Assembly: GCF_002300165.1 (NCBI RefSeq)
Contig: NZ_MLCE01000005.1
Coordinates: 1 to 64,000 of the forward strand
Source: Streptomyces sp. Tue6028
GTDB lineage: Bacteria; Actinomycetota; Actinomycetes; Streptomycetales; Streptomycetaceae
Length of the DNA stretch: 64,000 bases
Direction: 5' to 3'
Numbering within the stretch: the first letter of the stretch is position 1; each line of letters opens with the position of its first letter. Both the position numbers and the translations under genes were made by a program. Below, one piece after another: positions 35,655 to 44,964 of this stretch. The notes under the pieces were generated by a model. That model ran no database searches and had not been told where the DNA came from. It worked only from the letters and a program-made list of their open reading frames with translations.

Positions 35655-36869
35655 ATGGCCGAGGACATCCTCACGGAGGCGTTGCCTCCCGTCCGGCACT
35701 GGCCCGCCCTCGACCTGAAGGGCGTGGATTTCGACCCGGTCCTCACGGATCTCATGCGTGAGGGCCCGGTCACCAGGATCCAGCTGCCCAACGGCGAGGG
35801 CTGGGCCTGGCTGGTGACCCGGCACGACGATGTGCGCGTGGTCGCCAACGACCCCCGGTTCAGCCGTGAGGCGGTCATGGACCAGCGGGTCACCAGGCTC
35901 GCCCCGCACTTCATCCCGACGCGTGGCGCGGTGGGCTTCCTGGACCCGCCCGACCACACCCGGCTGCGCCGCTCGGTGGCCGCCGCCTTCACGGCGCGCG
36001 GCGTCGAGCGGGTGCGGGCGAAGTCCCGGCAGGTGCTGGACGGGCTGGTCGACGATCTGCTCCAGGGCGGTCCGCCCGCCGACCTCACGGCGACGGTCCT
36101 GAGCCCGTTCCCCATCGCGGTCATCTGCGAGTTGATGGGGGTCCCGACCGCCGACCGGCACCGTATGCACGCCTGGACCCAGCTGATCCTGTCCTCCTCG
36201 CACGGCGCCGACGTCAGCGAGCGGGCCAAGGAGGAGATGAGCGCGTACTTCGGGAAGCTGATCACGGACCGGGCCGGGAGCACCGGCGAGGACGTCACCT
36301 CGCTGCTCGGCGCCGCCGTGGGACGCGAGGAGGTGACGCTGGAGGAGGCCGTCGGGCTCACCGTTCTCCTGCAGATCGGCGGCGAGGCGGTCACCAACAA
36401 CAGCGGACAGCTCTTCTACATCCTGATGACGCGCCCGGATCTGGTGGCACGGCTGCGGGCCGAGCCGGAGATCCGCCTCCAGGCGATCGACGAGCTGCTG
36501 CGTTACATCCCGCACCGCAACGCGGTCGGGCTGTCGCGGATCGCGACCCAGGACGTGGAGATCAAGGGTGTACGGATCCGGGCGGGCGACGCGATCTATG
36601 TGTCGTACCTGGCCGCGAACCGCGACCCGGACGTCTTCCCGGACCCGGACACGATCGACTTCTCACGCAGCCCCAATCCGCATGTGGCGTTCGGCCACGG
36701 CCCGCACTACTGCCCCGGCGGAATGCTGGCCAGGCTGGAGTCCGAGCTCCTCGTCGACGCGCTGCTCGACCGGATCCCGGGCCTGCGGCTCGCCGTGCCC
36801 CCCGATCGGGTCTCCTTCAGGAAGGGTGCGCTGATCCGTGGTCCCGAGGCCCTGCCCGTGATGTGGTGA
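35655..36869 (+). CDS. Cytochrome P450 of the CYP158A type (biflaviolin synthase-like)
   Basis: The 404-aa P450 has the ExxR motif in DELLRYIPHRNAVG, and the haem-binding FGHGPHYCPGG with Cys353. The I-helix sequence IGGEAVTNNSGQ has Ala245 where most P450s have the acid-alcohol pair, as in CYP158A2. CYP158A2 couples two flaviolin molecules into biflaviolin pigment polymers. The gene starts 5 bases after rppA, so the pathway link is strong. Confidence 0.93.
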   Translation: MAEDILTEALPPVRHWPALDLKGVDFDPVLTDLMREGPVTRIQLPNGEGWAWLVTRHDDVRVVANDPRFSREAVMDQRVTRLAPHFIPTRGAVGFLDPPDHTRLRRSVAAAFTARGVERVRAKSRQVLDGLVDDLLQGGPPADLTATVLSPFPIAVICELMGVPTADRHRMHAWTQLILSSSHGADVSERAKEEMSAYFGKLITDRAGSTGEDVTSLLGAAVGREEVTLEEAVGLTVLLQIGGEAVTNNSGQLFYILMTRPDLVARLRAEPEIRLQAIDELLRYIPHRNAVGLSRIATQDVEIKGVRIRAGDAIYVSYLAANRDPDVFPDPDTIDFSRSPNPHVAFGHGPHYCPGGMLARLESELLVDALLDRIPGLRLAVPPDRVSFRKGALIRGPEALPVMW

Positions 36870-36876
36870 GCGACCC

Positions 36877-37398
36877 ATGACGAAGACCGAAGGACTGCTT
36901 GTGCCACCGGGTCACGGCCGGGTGGTGCGCACACCGGCCCAGCACGTGACCTTCAAGGTGACCGGCTCGCACTCGCGGGCGGCCTCCACCTTCGAGGTGG
37001 AGGTCCCTCCGGGCTTCGACGTCGGCGCCCATGTGCACACACGCAGCGAGGAGTTGTTCTACGTGCTCGAGGGCGAGCTGGACGTGCTCGCCTTCGAGCC
37101 CCGCGTGCGGACACCCGACAACTGGCAGAAGTGGGAGTCCACTTCAGGCAAACGGGTGGTCCGCGCGACACCGGGCACGGTGATCGTCGTACCGCCCGGG
37201 TGTCCGCACGCATTCGCCAACCCGACGGACAGCCAGGCCAAGATGTTCTTCCAGGCCTCCCCGCCGCCCGACCACGAGCGGTACTTCGAGGAGTTGCTGG
37301 AGATTCTCGACTCTGGCGGTCCGCCGGACCACGAGGCGATCGAGGAACTGCGCGGCCGCTACGACATCGAGCAGCTCACGCCGCTCCGGATCCGCTAG
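36877..37398 (+). CDS. Cupin-domain protein, likely THN-to-flaviolin monooxygenase (MomA-like)
   Basis: The cupin core has the His motif [22 protein letters not shown] and the second motif [17 protein letters not shown], giving a metal site with several His and Glu. The protein is 173 aa. A cupin of this type (MomA) beside rppA oxidises tetrahydroxynaphthalene to flaviolin in other Streptomyces (recollection). Position and sequence make this the third enzyme of the pigment operon. Its TAG stop overlaps that of the convergent acyl-CoA dehydrogenase (shared CTAG at 37395-37398). Confidence 0.85.
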   Translation: MTKTEGLLVPPGHGRVVRTPAQHVTFKVTGSHSRAASTFEVEVPPGFDVGAHVHTRSEELFYVLEGELDVLAFEPRVRTPDNWQKWESTSGKRVVRATPGTVIVVPPGCPHAFANPTDSQAKMFFQASPPPDHERYFEELLEILDSGGPPDHEAIEELRGRYDIEQLTPLRIR

Positions 37399-38621
37399 CG
37401 GATGGGCATTCCCGCGAGGGTGCGGGCGATGACCAGTCGCTGGATCTCGCTCGTCCCCTCGAAGATCGTGTAGATCGCGGCGTCCCGGTGCATACGCTCC
37501 ACCGGGTACTCGCGGGTGTAACCGTTGCCGCCCAGGATCTGGATCGCCTGGGCGGTGACCTTCTTGGCGGTCTCGCTGGCGAACAGCTTCGACATGGAGC
37601 CCTCGGCCGCCGTGAACGGCTTGCCGTTGACCGCCATCCAGGAGGCACGCCAGACCAGCAGCCGGGCCGCGTCGATCGACGTCCGCATGTCGGCGAGCTG
37701 GAAGGCGACACCCTGGTTGTCGATGATCGGCCGGCCGAACTGCTCACGGGTCGTGGCGTACTCGAGGGCGACCTCGTACGCGGCCCGCGCGGTGCCGACC
37801 GCCATGGCGCCGACGGCCGGGCGGGAGGCCTCGAAGGTGGCCATCGCGGCGTTCTTCACGCGCTCGCCGCCCGTCCTCGCGCGCTCACGGGCGCGGGCGA
37901 GGCGCTCGTCGAGCTTCTCCTTGCCGCCGAGGAGGCAGGACCCGGGGACGCGGACGTCCTCCAGGACGACCTCGGCGGTGTGCGAGGCACGGATGCCGTG
38001 CTTCTTGAACTTCTGGCCCTGGGAGAGACCGGGCGTGTTCGGCGGGACGATGAAGGACGCGTGGCCCTTGGAGCCGAGCTCGGGGTCGACGACCGCGACG
38101 ACCACGTGGACGTTGGCGATGCCGCCGTTGGTCGCCCAGGTCTTGGTGCCGTTGAGGACCCACTCGTCCTTGGCCTGGTCGTACACGGCACGGGTGCGCA
38201 TGGAGGCGACGTCGGACCCGGCGTCGGGCTCCGAGGAGCAGAAGGCCGCGACCTTGACATCGTTGACATCGCCGTACATCTGGGGGATCCAGGTGCCGAT
38301 CTGCTCCTCGGTGCCGTTGGCGAGGACGCCCACGGCGGCGAGGCCGGTGCCGACGATGGAGAGGGCGATGCCCGCGTCGCCCCAGAACAGCTCCTCCATC
38401 GCCATCGGTATGCCGAGGCCGGTGGAGTCGAAGTACTGCTGGGCGTAGAAGTCGAGCGAGTAGATTCCCACCTTCGCGGCTTCCTGGATGACCGGCCAGG
38501 GAGTCTCTTCGCGCTCGTCCCATTCGGCGGCCGCGGGGCGGATGACGTCGGCGGCGAAGCCGTGCAGCCAGTCCCGGACCTCCCTCTGTTCGTCGTTGAG
38601 CTCCATGGTGAACTCGGCCAT
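37395..38621 (-). CDS. Acyl-CoA dehydrogenase
   Basis: The 408-aa protein has all the standard parts: [79 protein letters not shown] and the C-terminal [20 protein letters not shown] charged stretch ([20 protein letters not shown]) lies between the beta and C-terminal helical domains. It oxidises a fatty or branched acyl-CoA. GGAGGGG precedes the ATG. It faces a TetR gene with operator-like repeats between them, so it is likely the TetR target. Confidence 0.93.
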   Translation of the reverse strand: MAEFTMELNDEQREVRDWLHGFAADVIRPAAAEWDEREETPWPVIQEAAKVGIYSLDFYAQQYFDSTGLGIPMAMEELFWGDAGIALSIVGTGLAAVGVLANGTEEQIGTWIPQMYGDVNDVKVAAFCSSEPDAGSDVASMRTRAVYDQAKDEWVLNGTKTWATNGGIANVHVVVAVVDPELGSKGHASFIVPPNTPGLSQGQKFKKHGIRASHTAEVVLEDVRVPGSCLLGGKEKLDERLARARERARTGGERVKNAAMATFEASRPAVGAMAVGTARAAYEVALEYATTREQFGRPIIDNQGVAFQLADMRTSIDAARLLVWRASWMAVNGKPFTAAEGSMSKLFASETAKKVTAQAIQILGGNGYTREYPVERMHRDAAIYTIFEGTSEIQRLVIARTLAGMPIR

Positions 38622-38646
38622 GACCCCTCCAGCACTGCACTAATCT

Positions 38647-38683
38647 GTTACTTGCGGTAACGGGAGTGTGTTACTGACCAGTA
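38647..38683. promoter_or_regulatory. Two operator-like inverted repeats between acyl-CoA dehydrogenase and TetR genes
   Basis: GTTAC-5-GTAAC at 38647-38661 is followed by the 12-bp palindrome TACTGACCAGTA at 38672-38683. They lie 26-62 bases upstream of the acyl-CoA dehydrogenase start. They suit a TetR dimer, probably the one encoded at 38791, repressing both divergent genes. Confidence 0.6.
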
Positions 38684-38790
38684 GGAAAAGTCAACTCCCG
38701 GATCGAGCTCGGCAGCCCGTTCGATACGCATCCGCCGATGAGTGTTAGTTTGCGCAGGCGTCACCGAAACACCACGGGTGGGGAGAGCAC

Positions 38791-39438
38791 ATGGACACCA
38801 CACAGCGGACCGATCAGCAGAGGTCCGCCGACCGCCGCCGGCGTGAACTGCTGGAGGCCGCCGACAGGGTGGTGCTCCGCGACGGCCCCGGGGCCTCGAT
38901 GAACGCCATCGCCGCCGAGGCGGGCATCACGAAGCCGATCCTGTACCGCCACTTCGGCGACAAGGGCGGGCTGTACGCGGCGCTCGCCAAGCGGCACACG
39001 GACGCCCTCCTCGGAGCGCTGCGGGCCGCTCTGGACGCACCGGCCGGACGCCGTGAGCGGGTCGAGTCGACGCTCGACACCTATCTGGCGGCCATCGAGG
39101 CCCGTCCGCAGGTGTACCGCTTCCTGATGCATCCGGCGGAGGGTGCCCAGCCGCCCGGCGACGCGGGCTTCGACGTCGGCAAGCACTCCGCCCCGCTGCT
39201 GCGCCGCATGGGCGAGGAGCTGGCCGAGGTCATCGAGGAGCGCGTCGACCTGGGCCCGGGCAGCCAGCAACTGGCACGGGTGTGGGGACACGGGATCGTC
39301 GGCATGATGCATGCCGCCGGAGACTGGTGGCTCGGCGAACGCCCCTGCTCGCGCGCCGAGTTGGTCCGCAGCCTGGCCGATCTCCTGTGGGGCCGCCTGG
39401 CCGCCGCCGGCGACCGCGTCGGCGGTCCCGGCTTCTGA
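38791..39438 (+). CDS. TetR-family transcriptional regulator
   Basis: The N-terminal helix-turn-helix reads RRRELLEAADRVVLRDGPG, NAIAAEAGITKPILYRHFGDK and GLYAALAKRH, all typical TetR. The ligand-binding C-terminal half has a helical region with HPAEGAQPPG and GIVGMMHAAGDWWL. It diverges from the acyl-CoA dehydrogenase, so it probably senses an acyl-CoA and represses that gene. GGGGAGAGCAC precedes the ATG. Confidence 0.92.
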   Translation: MDTTQRTDQQRSADRRRRELLEAADRVVLRDGPGASMNAIAAEAGITKPILYRHFGDKGGLYAALAKRHTDALLGALRAALDAPAGRRERVESTLDTYLAAIEARPQVYRFLMHPAEGAQPPGDAGFDVGKHSAPLLRRMGEELAEVIEERVDLGPGSQQLARVWGHGIVGMMHAAGDWWLGERPCSRAELVRSLADLLWGRLAAAGDRVGGPGF

Positions 39439-39447
39439 CCCACCTCG

Positions 39448-39655
39448 CAAGGGGCGCGGGAAACCGCGCCCCCAGCCACAACCAACCCGCGCCCGAACAA
39501 CCGGGACCAGCCCCACAAGGGGCGCGGGGAACTGCGCGCCCAGCCAAGACGAACCCGCGGCCGAACGACGGGGCTCGCCCCGCAGAGGGTGCCGCCCCGC
39601 AAGGGGGCGCCGCCCCGCAGAAGGTGCGGCCGCGCAAGGGGTACCGCCGAGGGCC
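39448..39655. repeat. Dispersed-type repeats of about 68 bp in the gap before peptide deformylase
   Basis: CAAGGGGCGCGGG-AA-ccgcg...CCAGCC at 39448 returns as CAAGGGGCGCGGGGAACTGCGCG at 39516. Shorter cousins (GCAAGGGGGCGCC, GCAAGGGGTACCGCC) follow to about 39655. This matches a GC-rich intergenic sequence family I recall as common in Streptomyces. No gene is seen in 39439-39709. Confidence 0.7.
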
Positions 39656-39709
39656 GAAGCTGCGGCCCACCGGCCCACAGGGCACCGCCCCGGCCGGCGA
39701 GGGCCGACC

Positions 39710-40249
39710 TCAACCACCCCAGGAAGCCCGCGCCGCCTGCCGCAGCACCCGGCGACGGCGCCATCCCCGCAGCCGGTCCACGTACACCTCGCCGGCCAGG
39801 TGGTCGCACTCGTGCTGGAGGCAGCGGGCGAACCAGCCGGTGCCGTGCAGCCGCACCGGCTCGCCGTCCGCCGTGAACCCCTCCACGACCGCGTGGTCGT
39901 AGCGCTCGGTGCCGGCCTCCAGCCCCGGCAGCGACAGACATCCCTCCGGTCCGCGCAGCACGACACCGTCCGCCTCGACGAGGCGCGGGTTCACCACGTG
40001 TCCCCGATGGCGGACGTCCTCGTCGTCCGGGCAGTCGTACACGAAGACCCGCAGCGGTACGCCGACCTGGTTCGCGGCCAGGCCGACGCCCTCGGCGGCG
40101 TACATCGTCGCGAACATGTCCTCGACGAGCCGGGCGAGTTCGGGACCGAAGTCGGTGACGTCCTCGCACGGCGTGTGCAGGACGGGGGCGCCGAGCAGGG
40201 TGAGAGGCCGGACGCGCCCGTGGGTGCCCGGGATGGAGCCGTGTCGCAT
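39710..40249 (-). CDS. def: Peptide deformylase
   Basis: This enzyme removes the formyl group from nascent proteins. All three metal/catalytic motifs are present: GVGLAANQVG, EGCLSLPG and QHECDHLAGEV. Length (179 aa) is normal. The start at 40249 (MRHGSIPGTHGRVRPL) has only a weak ribosome site, so a slightly later start is possible. It is divergent from murT with a shared promoter region. It is probably a second, non-housekeeping deformylase, since Streptomyces carry several. Confidence 0.93.
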   Translation of the reverse strand: MRHGSIPGTHGRVRPLTLLGAPVLHTPCEDVTDFGPELARLVEDMFATMYAAEGVGLAANQVGVPLRVFVYDCPDDEDVRHRGHVVNPRLVEADGVVLRGPEGCLSLPGLEAGTERYDHAVVEGFTADGEPVRLHGTGWFARCLQHECDHLAGEVYVDRLRGWRRRRVLRQAARASWGG

Positions 40250-40313
40250 GGCGGCAAGGGTACGGTCCTGGAAGGAACGCGAACGTCGCACGGGCACCGT
40301 GGTGGTGCCGCGA

Positions 40314-40343
40314 TTCGGGCACCTGAGTGGATCTCGATAGGCT
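40314..40343 (+). promoter_or_regulatory. Candidate promoter for murT-gatD
   Basis: TTCGGG at 40314-40319 and TAGGCT at 40338-40343 are separated by 18 bases and resemble weak -35 and -10 boxes of the housekeeping sigma. They lie about 60 bases before the murT start. Confidence 0.35.
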
Positions 40344-40403
40344 GAGGCCCACACGGTGCCGGGGGCAGAGGCGCGGCGCGTACGCAAGGAGGATCGAGAA
40401 ACG

Positions 40404-41642
40404 ATGTCAGGCAACTCGGACCCGCTGACGCCGCGGGCCAAGCTGGCCGTGACGGCGGGCAAGGCGGCAGCGGCCGTCTCGCGTGCCGCCGGACGCGGCA
40501 GCGGATCGGTGATCGGCGGCCGGGTGGCACTCAAGCTCGACCCAGACCTGCTGGCACGGCTGGCCACCCACCTGGACGTGATCCTGGTCTCGGCCACCAA
40601 CGGCAAGACCACGACGACCCGGCTGATCGCGGAGGCGCTGCGCGCCGCGGGCCCGGTCGTGTCCAACGCGCTGGGCGCGAACATGCCGGCCGGCATCACC
40701 TCGGCGCTCGCCGGCGGCTCGGACGCCAAGTTCGCGGTGATCGAGGTCGACGAGAAGTACCTCTCCGGTGTCGCGCGCGACACCGACCCGAAGTGCATCG
40801 CCCTGCTCAACCTCTCCCGTGACCAGCTCGACCGGGCCGCCGAGACCCGCATGATGGCCGAGCACTGGCGCGAGGGGCTGGCCGGCTCCAAGGCCGTCGT
40901 GGTCGCCAACGCCGACGACCCGCTCGTCGTGTGGGCCGCCTCCTCCTCACCGAACGTGATGTGGGTCGCCGCCGGCCAGATGTGGAAGGACGACGCCTGG
41001 TCCTGCCCGTCCTGCGGCGGTGTCATGCAGCGCCCCGGCGACGACTGGTTCTGCGGGGAGTGCGGCTTCCGCCGCCCCACGCCCACCTGGGCGCTGTCCG
41101 GCGACCACGTGCTCGACCCGCACGGTTCCGCCTGGCCGATCCACCTCCAGCTGCCGGGCCGCGCCAACAAGGCGAACGCCGCGTCCTCGGCCGCCGTCGC
41201 CGCGGTCTTCGGCGTGCCGCCGCAGGTCGCCCTGGAGCGCATGTACCAGGTGCAGGCGGTGGCCGGACGCTACGACGTGGTGCAGTTCATGCAGCGCGAC
41301 CTGCGTCTGCTGCTCGCCAAGAACCCCGCGGGCTGGCTGGAGACCTTCTCGCTGATCGACCCGCCGCCGACGCCGGTCATCCTCTCCGTGAACGCGCGTG
41401 GCGCCGACGGCACCGACACCTCCTGGCTGTGGGACGTCGACTACACGCGTCTGACCGGGCATCCCATCTTCGTTCTCGGCGACCGCAAGCTGGACCTCGC
41501 CGTGCGCCTCGAGGTCGCGAACCAGCACTTCCAGGTCTGCGAGAACCTCGAACAGGCCGTACAGATGGCGCCGCCCGGGCGCATCGAGGTCATCGCCAAC
41601 TACACCGCATTCCAGGACCTGAGGCGTCGTGTCGGCAACTGA
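40404..41642 (+). CDS. murT: Lipid II isoglutaminyl synthase subunit MurT
   Basis: MurT is the Mur-ligase-like subunit that, with GatD, amidates the D-Glu of the peptidoglycan stem to D-isoglutamine. The P-loop VSATNGKTTTTRLI lies at 63-76. The added zinc ribbon has CPSCGG and CGECGF at about 204 and 226. The C-terminal Mur domain includes AGRYDVVQF and LSVNARGADGTDTSWLWDV. The start at 40404 follows AAGGAGG. It is followed by gatD after 19 bases, as in other Gram-positive bacteria. Confidence 0.95.
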   Translation: MSGNSDPLTPRAKLAVTAGKAAAAVSRAAGRGSGSVIGGRVALKLDPDLLARLATHLDVILVSATNGKTTTTRLIAEALRAAGPVVSNALGANMPAGITSALAGGSDAKFAVIEVDEKYLSGVARDTDPKCIALLNLSRDQLDRAAETRMMAEHWREGLAGSKAVVVANADDPLVVWAASSSPNVMWVAAGQMWKDDAWSCPSCGGVMQRPGDDWFCGECGFRRPTPTWALSGDHVLDPHGSAWPIHLQLPGRANKANAASSAAVAAVFGVPPQVALERMYQVQAVAGRYDVVQFMQRDLRLLLAKNPAGWLETFSLIDPPPTPVILSVNARGADGTDTSWLWDVDYTRLTGHPIFVLGDRKLDLAVRLEVANQHFQVCENLEQAVQMAPPGRIEVIANYTAFQDLRRRVGN

Positions 41643-41661
41643 GCCACGGAGGACGAAGAGA

Positions 41662-42390
41662 ATGAGCGACAACAGCCTGCGTCTGGTGTGGATCTACCCT
41701 GACCTGCTGAGCACCTACGGCGACCAGGGCAACGCCCTCGTCGTGGAGCGCCGGGCCCGCCAGCGCGGTCTCGACGTGGCCCGTCTCGACGTGCGCAGCG
41801 ACCAGCCGATCCCGACCTCGGGCGACATCTACCTGATCGGCGGGGGCGAGGACCGGCCGCAGCGGCTCGCCGCGGAGCGTTTGCGCCGCGACGGCGGCCT
41901 GCACCGCGCGGTCGCCAACGGCGCGATCGTCTTCTCGGTCTGCGCCGGCTACCAGATCCTCGGCCACGAGTTCATCAACGACCTCGGCCAGCGCGAGCCG
42001 GGTCTCGGGCTGCTCGACGTGGTCTCGGTGCGCGGCGAGGGCGAGCGGTGCGTCGGTGACGTCCTCGCGGACATCGACCCGCGCCTCGGGCTGCCCCAGC
42101 TGACGGGCTTCGAGAACCACCAGGGCGTCACCCACCTCGGCCCCTCCGCGCGCCCGTTCGCGAACGTGCGGCTCGGCAAGGGCAACGGCACCGGCGACGG
42201 CACCGAGGGCGCGTACAACGACACCGTGTTCGGCACGTACATGCACGGGCCCGTCCTCGCCCGCAACCCGCAGATCGCGGACCTGCTGCTGAAGCTGGCG
42301 CTGGACGTGAACGCGCTGCCGCCGATCGACGACCGGTGGTACGAGGCGCTGCGCACCGAGCGCATCGCGGCCGCGACGCAGCCCGCGTGA
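41662..42390 (+). CDS. gatD: Lipid II isoglutaminyl synthase glutaminase subunit GatD
   Basis: GatD hydrolyses glutamine and feeds ammonia to MurT. The class-I amidotransferase-like active site has Cys94 in VCAGYQILG and His195 in GTYMHGPV. The lipid II binding glutaminase fold starts with LVWIYPDLLSTYGDQGN. The 242-aa length matches S. aureus GatD. GAGGACGAAGAGA precedes the ATG at 41662. Confidence 0.95.
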   Translation: MSDNSLRLVWIYPDLLSTYGDQGNALVVERRARQRGLDVARLDVRSDQPIPTSGDIYLIGGGEDRPQRLAAERLRRDGGLHRAVANGAIVFSVCAGYQILGHEFINDLGQREPGLGLLDVVSVRGEGERCVGDVLADIDPRLGLPQLTGFENHQGVTHLGPSARPFANVRLGKGNGTGDGTEGAYNDTVFGTYMHGPVLARNPQIADLLLKLALDVNALPPIDDRWYEALRTERIAAATQPA

Positions 42391-42439
42391 ACACTGCCGC
42401 CCGGCAGCCCTCCTGAGCCGGCACGGAAACGGTTCGGCA

Positions 42440-42479
42440 GACCCCGGCGAGGACCCCGCACGACGGTCCCGCCGGGGTC
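42440..42479 (+). terminator. Intrinsic terminator after gatD
   Basis: GACCCCGGCG at 42440-42449 pairs with CGCCGGGGTC at 42470-42479. GGACC pairs with GGTCC inside, leaving a 9-base loop. TTCG follows. It ends the murT-gatD transcript about 50 bases after the stop. The rest of 42391-42674 (284 bases) holds only this and the likely pfkA promoter, whose best -10 candidate is TAGGGT at 42605-42610. Confidence 0.8.
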
Positions 42480-42674
42480 TTCGCGTCCGCTCCCCCACCG
42501 CTGGAGTTCCGCTCCGCGGGGGCCCGTCTGACAAGGCCTCCGCTCACCTGTGCGGGCGCGTCCAGCAGGCGGACGCAGGTTACGGAAGGGCCCCCTCCCG
42601 CCGGTAGGGTGGCGGGGATCCTGCCGGACAACGTGGTCCGGTCCCCGGCCCACGTTGAGAAGGTATTTCGGGCT

Positions 42675-43700
42675 ATGCGCATTGGTGTCCTCACGTCCGG
42701 CGGCGACTGCCCCGGTCTGAACGCCGTCATCCGGTCCGTCGTGCACCGTGCCGTCGTCGACCACGGCGACGAGGTCATCGGCTTCCGGGACGGCTGGAAG
42801 GGCCTCCTGGAGTGCGACTACCTCAAGCTCGACCTCGACGCGGTGAGCGGCATCCTGGCTCGCGGCGGCACGATTCTCGGCTCCTCCCGGGTCCAGCCCT
42901 CCCACCTGCGGGACGGCGTGGAGCGGGCGAAGGGGCACGTCGAGGAGCTCGGCCTCGACGCGATCATCCCGATCGGGGGCGAGGGCACGCTCAAGGCGGC
43001 CCGCCTGCTCTCGGACGGCGGCCTGCCGATCGTCGGCGTGCCGAAGACCATCGACAACGACATCGCGGTCACGGACGTCACCTTCGGCTTCGACACGGCC
43101 GTCGGTGTCGCCACCGAGGCGCTCGACCGGCTGAAGACCACCGCCGAGTCCCACCAGCGCGTCCTGGTCGTGGAGGTCATGGGCCGCCACACCGGCTGGA
43201 TCGCGCTGCACTCGGGCATGGCGGCGGGCGCCCACGCCATCGTCGTACCGGAACGCCCCTTCGACATCGAGGAATTGGCCGCCAAGGTCGGCGAGCGCTT
43301 CGAAGCGGGCAAGCGGTTCGCCATCGTCGTGGCCGCCGAGGGCGCCAAGCCGCGTGCCGGCACGATGGAGTTCGACGAGGGCGGCAAGGACATCTACGGG
43401 CACGAGCGCTTCGCGGGCATCGCCCGGCAGCTCTCCCTCGAACTGGAGGAGCGCCTCGGCAAGGAGGCCCGCCCGGTGATCCTCGGACACGTCCAGCGCG
43501 GCGGCACCCCGACCGCGTACGACCGTGTCCTCGCGACCCGTTTCGGCTGGCACGCCGTGGAGGCCGTGCACCGCGGCGAGTTCGGCAGGATGACCGCGCT
43601 GCGCGGCACCGACATCGTGATGGTCTCGCTCGCCGAGGCGGTCGAGACGCTCAAGACGGTGCCCGACGAGCGGTACGCCGAGGCGGAGTGCGTGCTCTGA
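42675..43700 (+). CDS. pfkA: 6-phosphofructokinase (PfkA family)
   Basis: This enzyme phosphorylates fructose 6-phosphate in glycolysis. The 341-aa protein has the nucleotide loop GVLTSGGDCPGLNAVIRS, the GGEGTLKAA motif, the catalytic PKTIDNDIAVTD and the substrate-binding VMGRHTGWIAL and LGHVQRGGTPTAYDR. This is the actinobacterial group-III type, most likely ATP-dependent. By recollected synteny it corresponds to PfkA3 (SCO1214). The ATG at 42675 follows GAAGG. Confidence 0.95.
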   Translation: MRIGVLTSGGDCPGLNAVIRSVVHRAVVDHGDEVIGFRDGWKGLLECDYLKLDLDAVSGILARGGTILGSSRVQPSHLRDGVERAKGHVEELGLDAIIPIGGEGTLKAARLLSDGGLPIVGVPKTIDNDIAVTDVTFGFDTAVGVATEALDRLKTTAESHQRVLVVEVMGRHTGWIALHSGMAAGAHAIVVPERPFDIEELAAKVGERFEAGKRFAIVVAAEGAKPRAGTMEFDEGGKDIYGHERFAGIARQLSLELEERLGKEARPVILGHVQRGGTPTAYDRVLATRFGWHAVEAVHRGEFGRMTALRGTDIVMVSLAEAVETLKTVPDERYAEAECVL

Positions 43701-43760
43701 CACCACCTCCGGCATGGGCCGACCCGCCCGGTCGTCGCCCGCAGCCGTCGTACGTGGAAG

Positions 43761-43798
43761 GAACCGCCCCCGGTCGCAGCCGCGACCGGGGGCGGTTC
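43761..43798 (+). terminator. Intrinsic terminator after pfkA
   Basis: A perfect 17-bp stem (GAACCGCCCCCGGTCGC at 43761-43777, 4-base loop, GCGACCGGGGGCGGTTC at 43782-43798) is followed by TACT. It lies 60 bases after the pfkA stop. Confidence 0.9.
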
Positions 43799-43881
43799 TA
43801 CTCTGGTGCGGACAGACAGCGCACAACCTCCCCCAGTGGCCCAAAAGCCTGGGAGGCCCCCCACGAAACAGGAGCCGGCGG

Positions 43882-44835
43882 ATGGATCACAGCGGGCACG
43901 GCATGACCATGGATCTGCCGCCGTTCACGCTGGGGCGGGGGCTCGAATGGTCCGCGGACCCGTTCTTCCTCGTCGCGTGCCTCGTCGGGCTCGGCCTGTA
44001 CGGATGGGGGGTCGTACGGCTCGCGCGGCGCGGCGACAAATGGCCGGTCGGCCGGACCCTCGCGTTCGTCGTCGGTGTGCTGACCGTGATGCTCGTCATG
44101 TGCACCGGCCTGAACGACTACGGCATGGTCATGTTCAGCGTGCACATGGTGCAGCACATGGTGATCAGCATGCTGTCACCGATCCTGATCCTGCTCGGGG
44201 CGCCTATCACCCTGGCGCTGCGCGCGCTGCCGGTCGCCTCGACGCGAGGCAGCAAAGGCCCCCGTGAACTGCTGCTGATGTTCCTGCACAGCCGGTACAT
44301 GCGGATCGTCACCCATCCCGCGTTCACCATCCCGCTGTTCATCGCGAGCCTGTACGCGCTGTACTTCTCGCCCCTCTTCGACTTCCTCATGGGCTCCAGG
44401 GCCGGGCACATCGCGATGATGTGCCACTTCCTCGCGGTCGGTCTGGTCTTCTTCTGGCCGATCATGGGCGTGGACCCGGGGCCGCACCGCCCCGGCCATC
44501 TGATGCGCATGCTGGAACTGTTCGCGGGCATGCCGTTCCACGCGTTCTTCGGCATCGCCCTGATGATGGCCTCCGAGCCGATGGTCTCGACGTACAAGCA
44601 CCCGCCCGCGTCGCTCGGCATCGACGCGCTGGCCGACCAGAGCGCGGCGGGCGGCATCGCCTGGGCGTTCAGCGAGATTCCGTCGGTCCTCGTGCTGCTC
44701 GCCCTGCTCTTCCAGTGGTACCGGTCCGAGCAGCGGCAGGCGAGGCGCAAGGACCGGGCCGCGGACCGGGACGGCGACAAGGAACTCGAGGCGTACAACG
44801 CCTATCTGGCCTCACTGAACGCGCGCGGTCGCTGA
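43882..44835 (+). CDS. ctaG: Cytochrome c oxidase assembly (CtaG/caa3-type) membrane protein
   Basis: The 317-aa protein has about eight membrane helices and the CtaG-family features FSVHMVQHMVISMLSPILIL, ALRALPV, GVDPGPHRPG and RMLELFAGMPFHAFFGIALM. Several membrane His residues (MVQHM, MCHFLA, PFHAFFG) are copper-ligand candidates. The family helps insert copper into cytochrome oxidase. The start MDHSGHGMTM at 43882 follows GGAGCCGGCGG, and its own N-terminal His/Met-rich motif could bind copper. The tail is a short charged segment. Confidence 0.88.
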   Translation: MDHSGHGMTMDLPPFTLGRGLEWSADPFFLVACLVGLGLYGWGVVRLARRGDKWPVGRTLAFVVGVLTVMLVMCTGLNDYGMVMFSVHMVQHMVISMLSPILILLGAPITLALRALPVASTRGSKGPRELLLMFLHSRYMRIVTHPAFTIPLFIASLYALYFSPLFDFLMGSRAGHIAMMCHFLAVGLVFFWPIMGVDPGPHRPGHLMRMLELFAGMPFHAFFGIALMMASEPMVSTYKHPPASLGIDALADQSAAGGIAWAFSEIPSVLVLLALLFQWYRSEQRQARRKDRAADRDGDKELEAYNAYLASLNARGR

Positions 44836-44838
44836 ATT

Positions 44839-44883
44839 AACTTTCCTTTTCTCCTTGCGGGAAAGGCATTTCCATTCAGTAGC
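44839..44883 (+). promoter_or_regulatory. AT-rich promoter region ahead of the PASTA lipoprotein
   Basis: An inverted repeat CTTTCC (44839-44844) and GGAAAG (44858-44863) lies in an AT-rich stretch. It is followed by AGTAGCAT at 44877-44884, a possible -10. Candidate promoter with an operator-like repeat; weak evidence. Confidence 0.3.
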
Positions 44884-44964
44884 ATGGGGGAGCGAAGTTC
44901 CGCGTCCGGTCGCACGCCCGCCCGCGCCGCGGAGTCCACGGGGGAAACCGCAGGGGGAGCGGTC

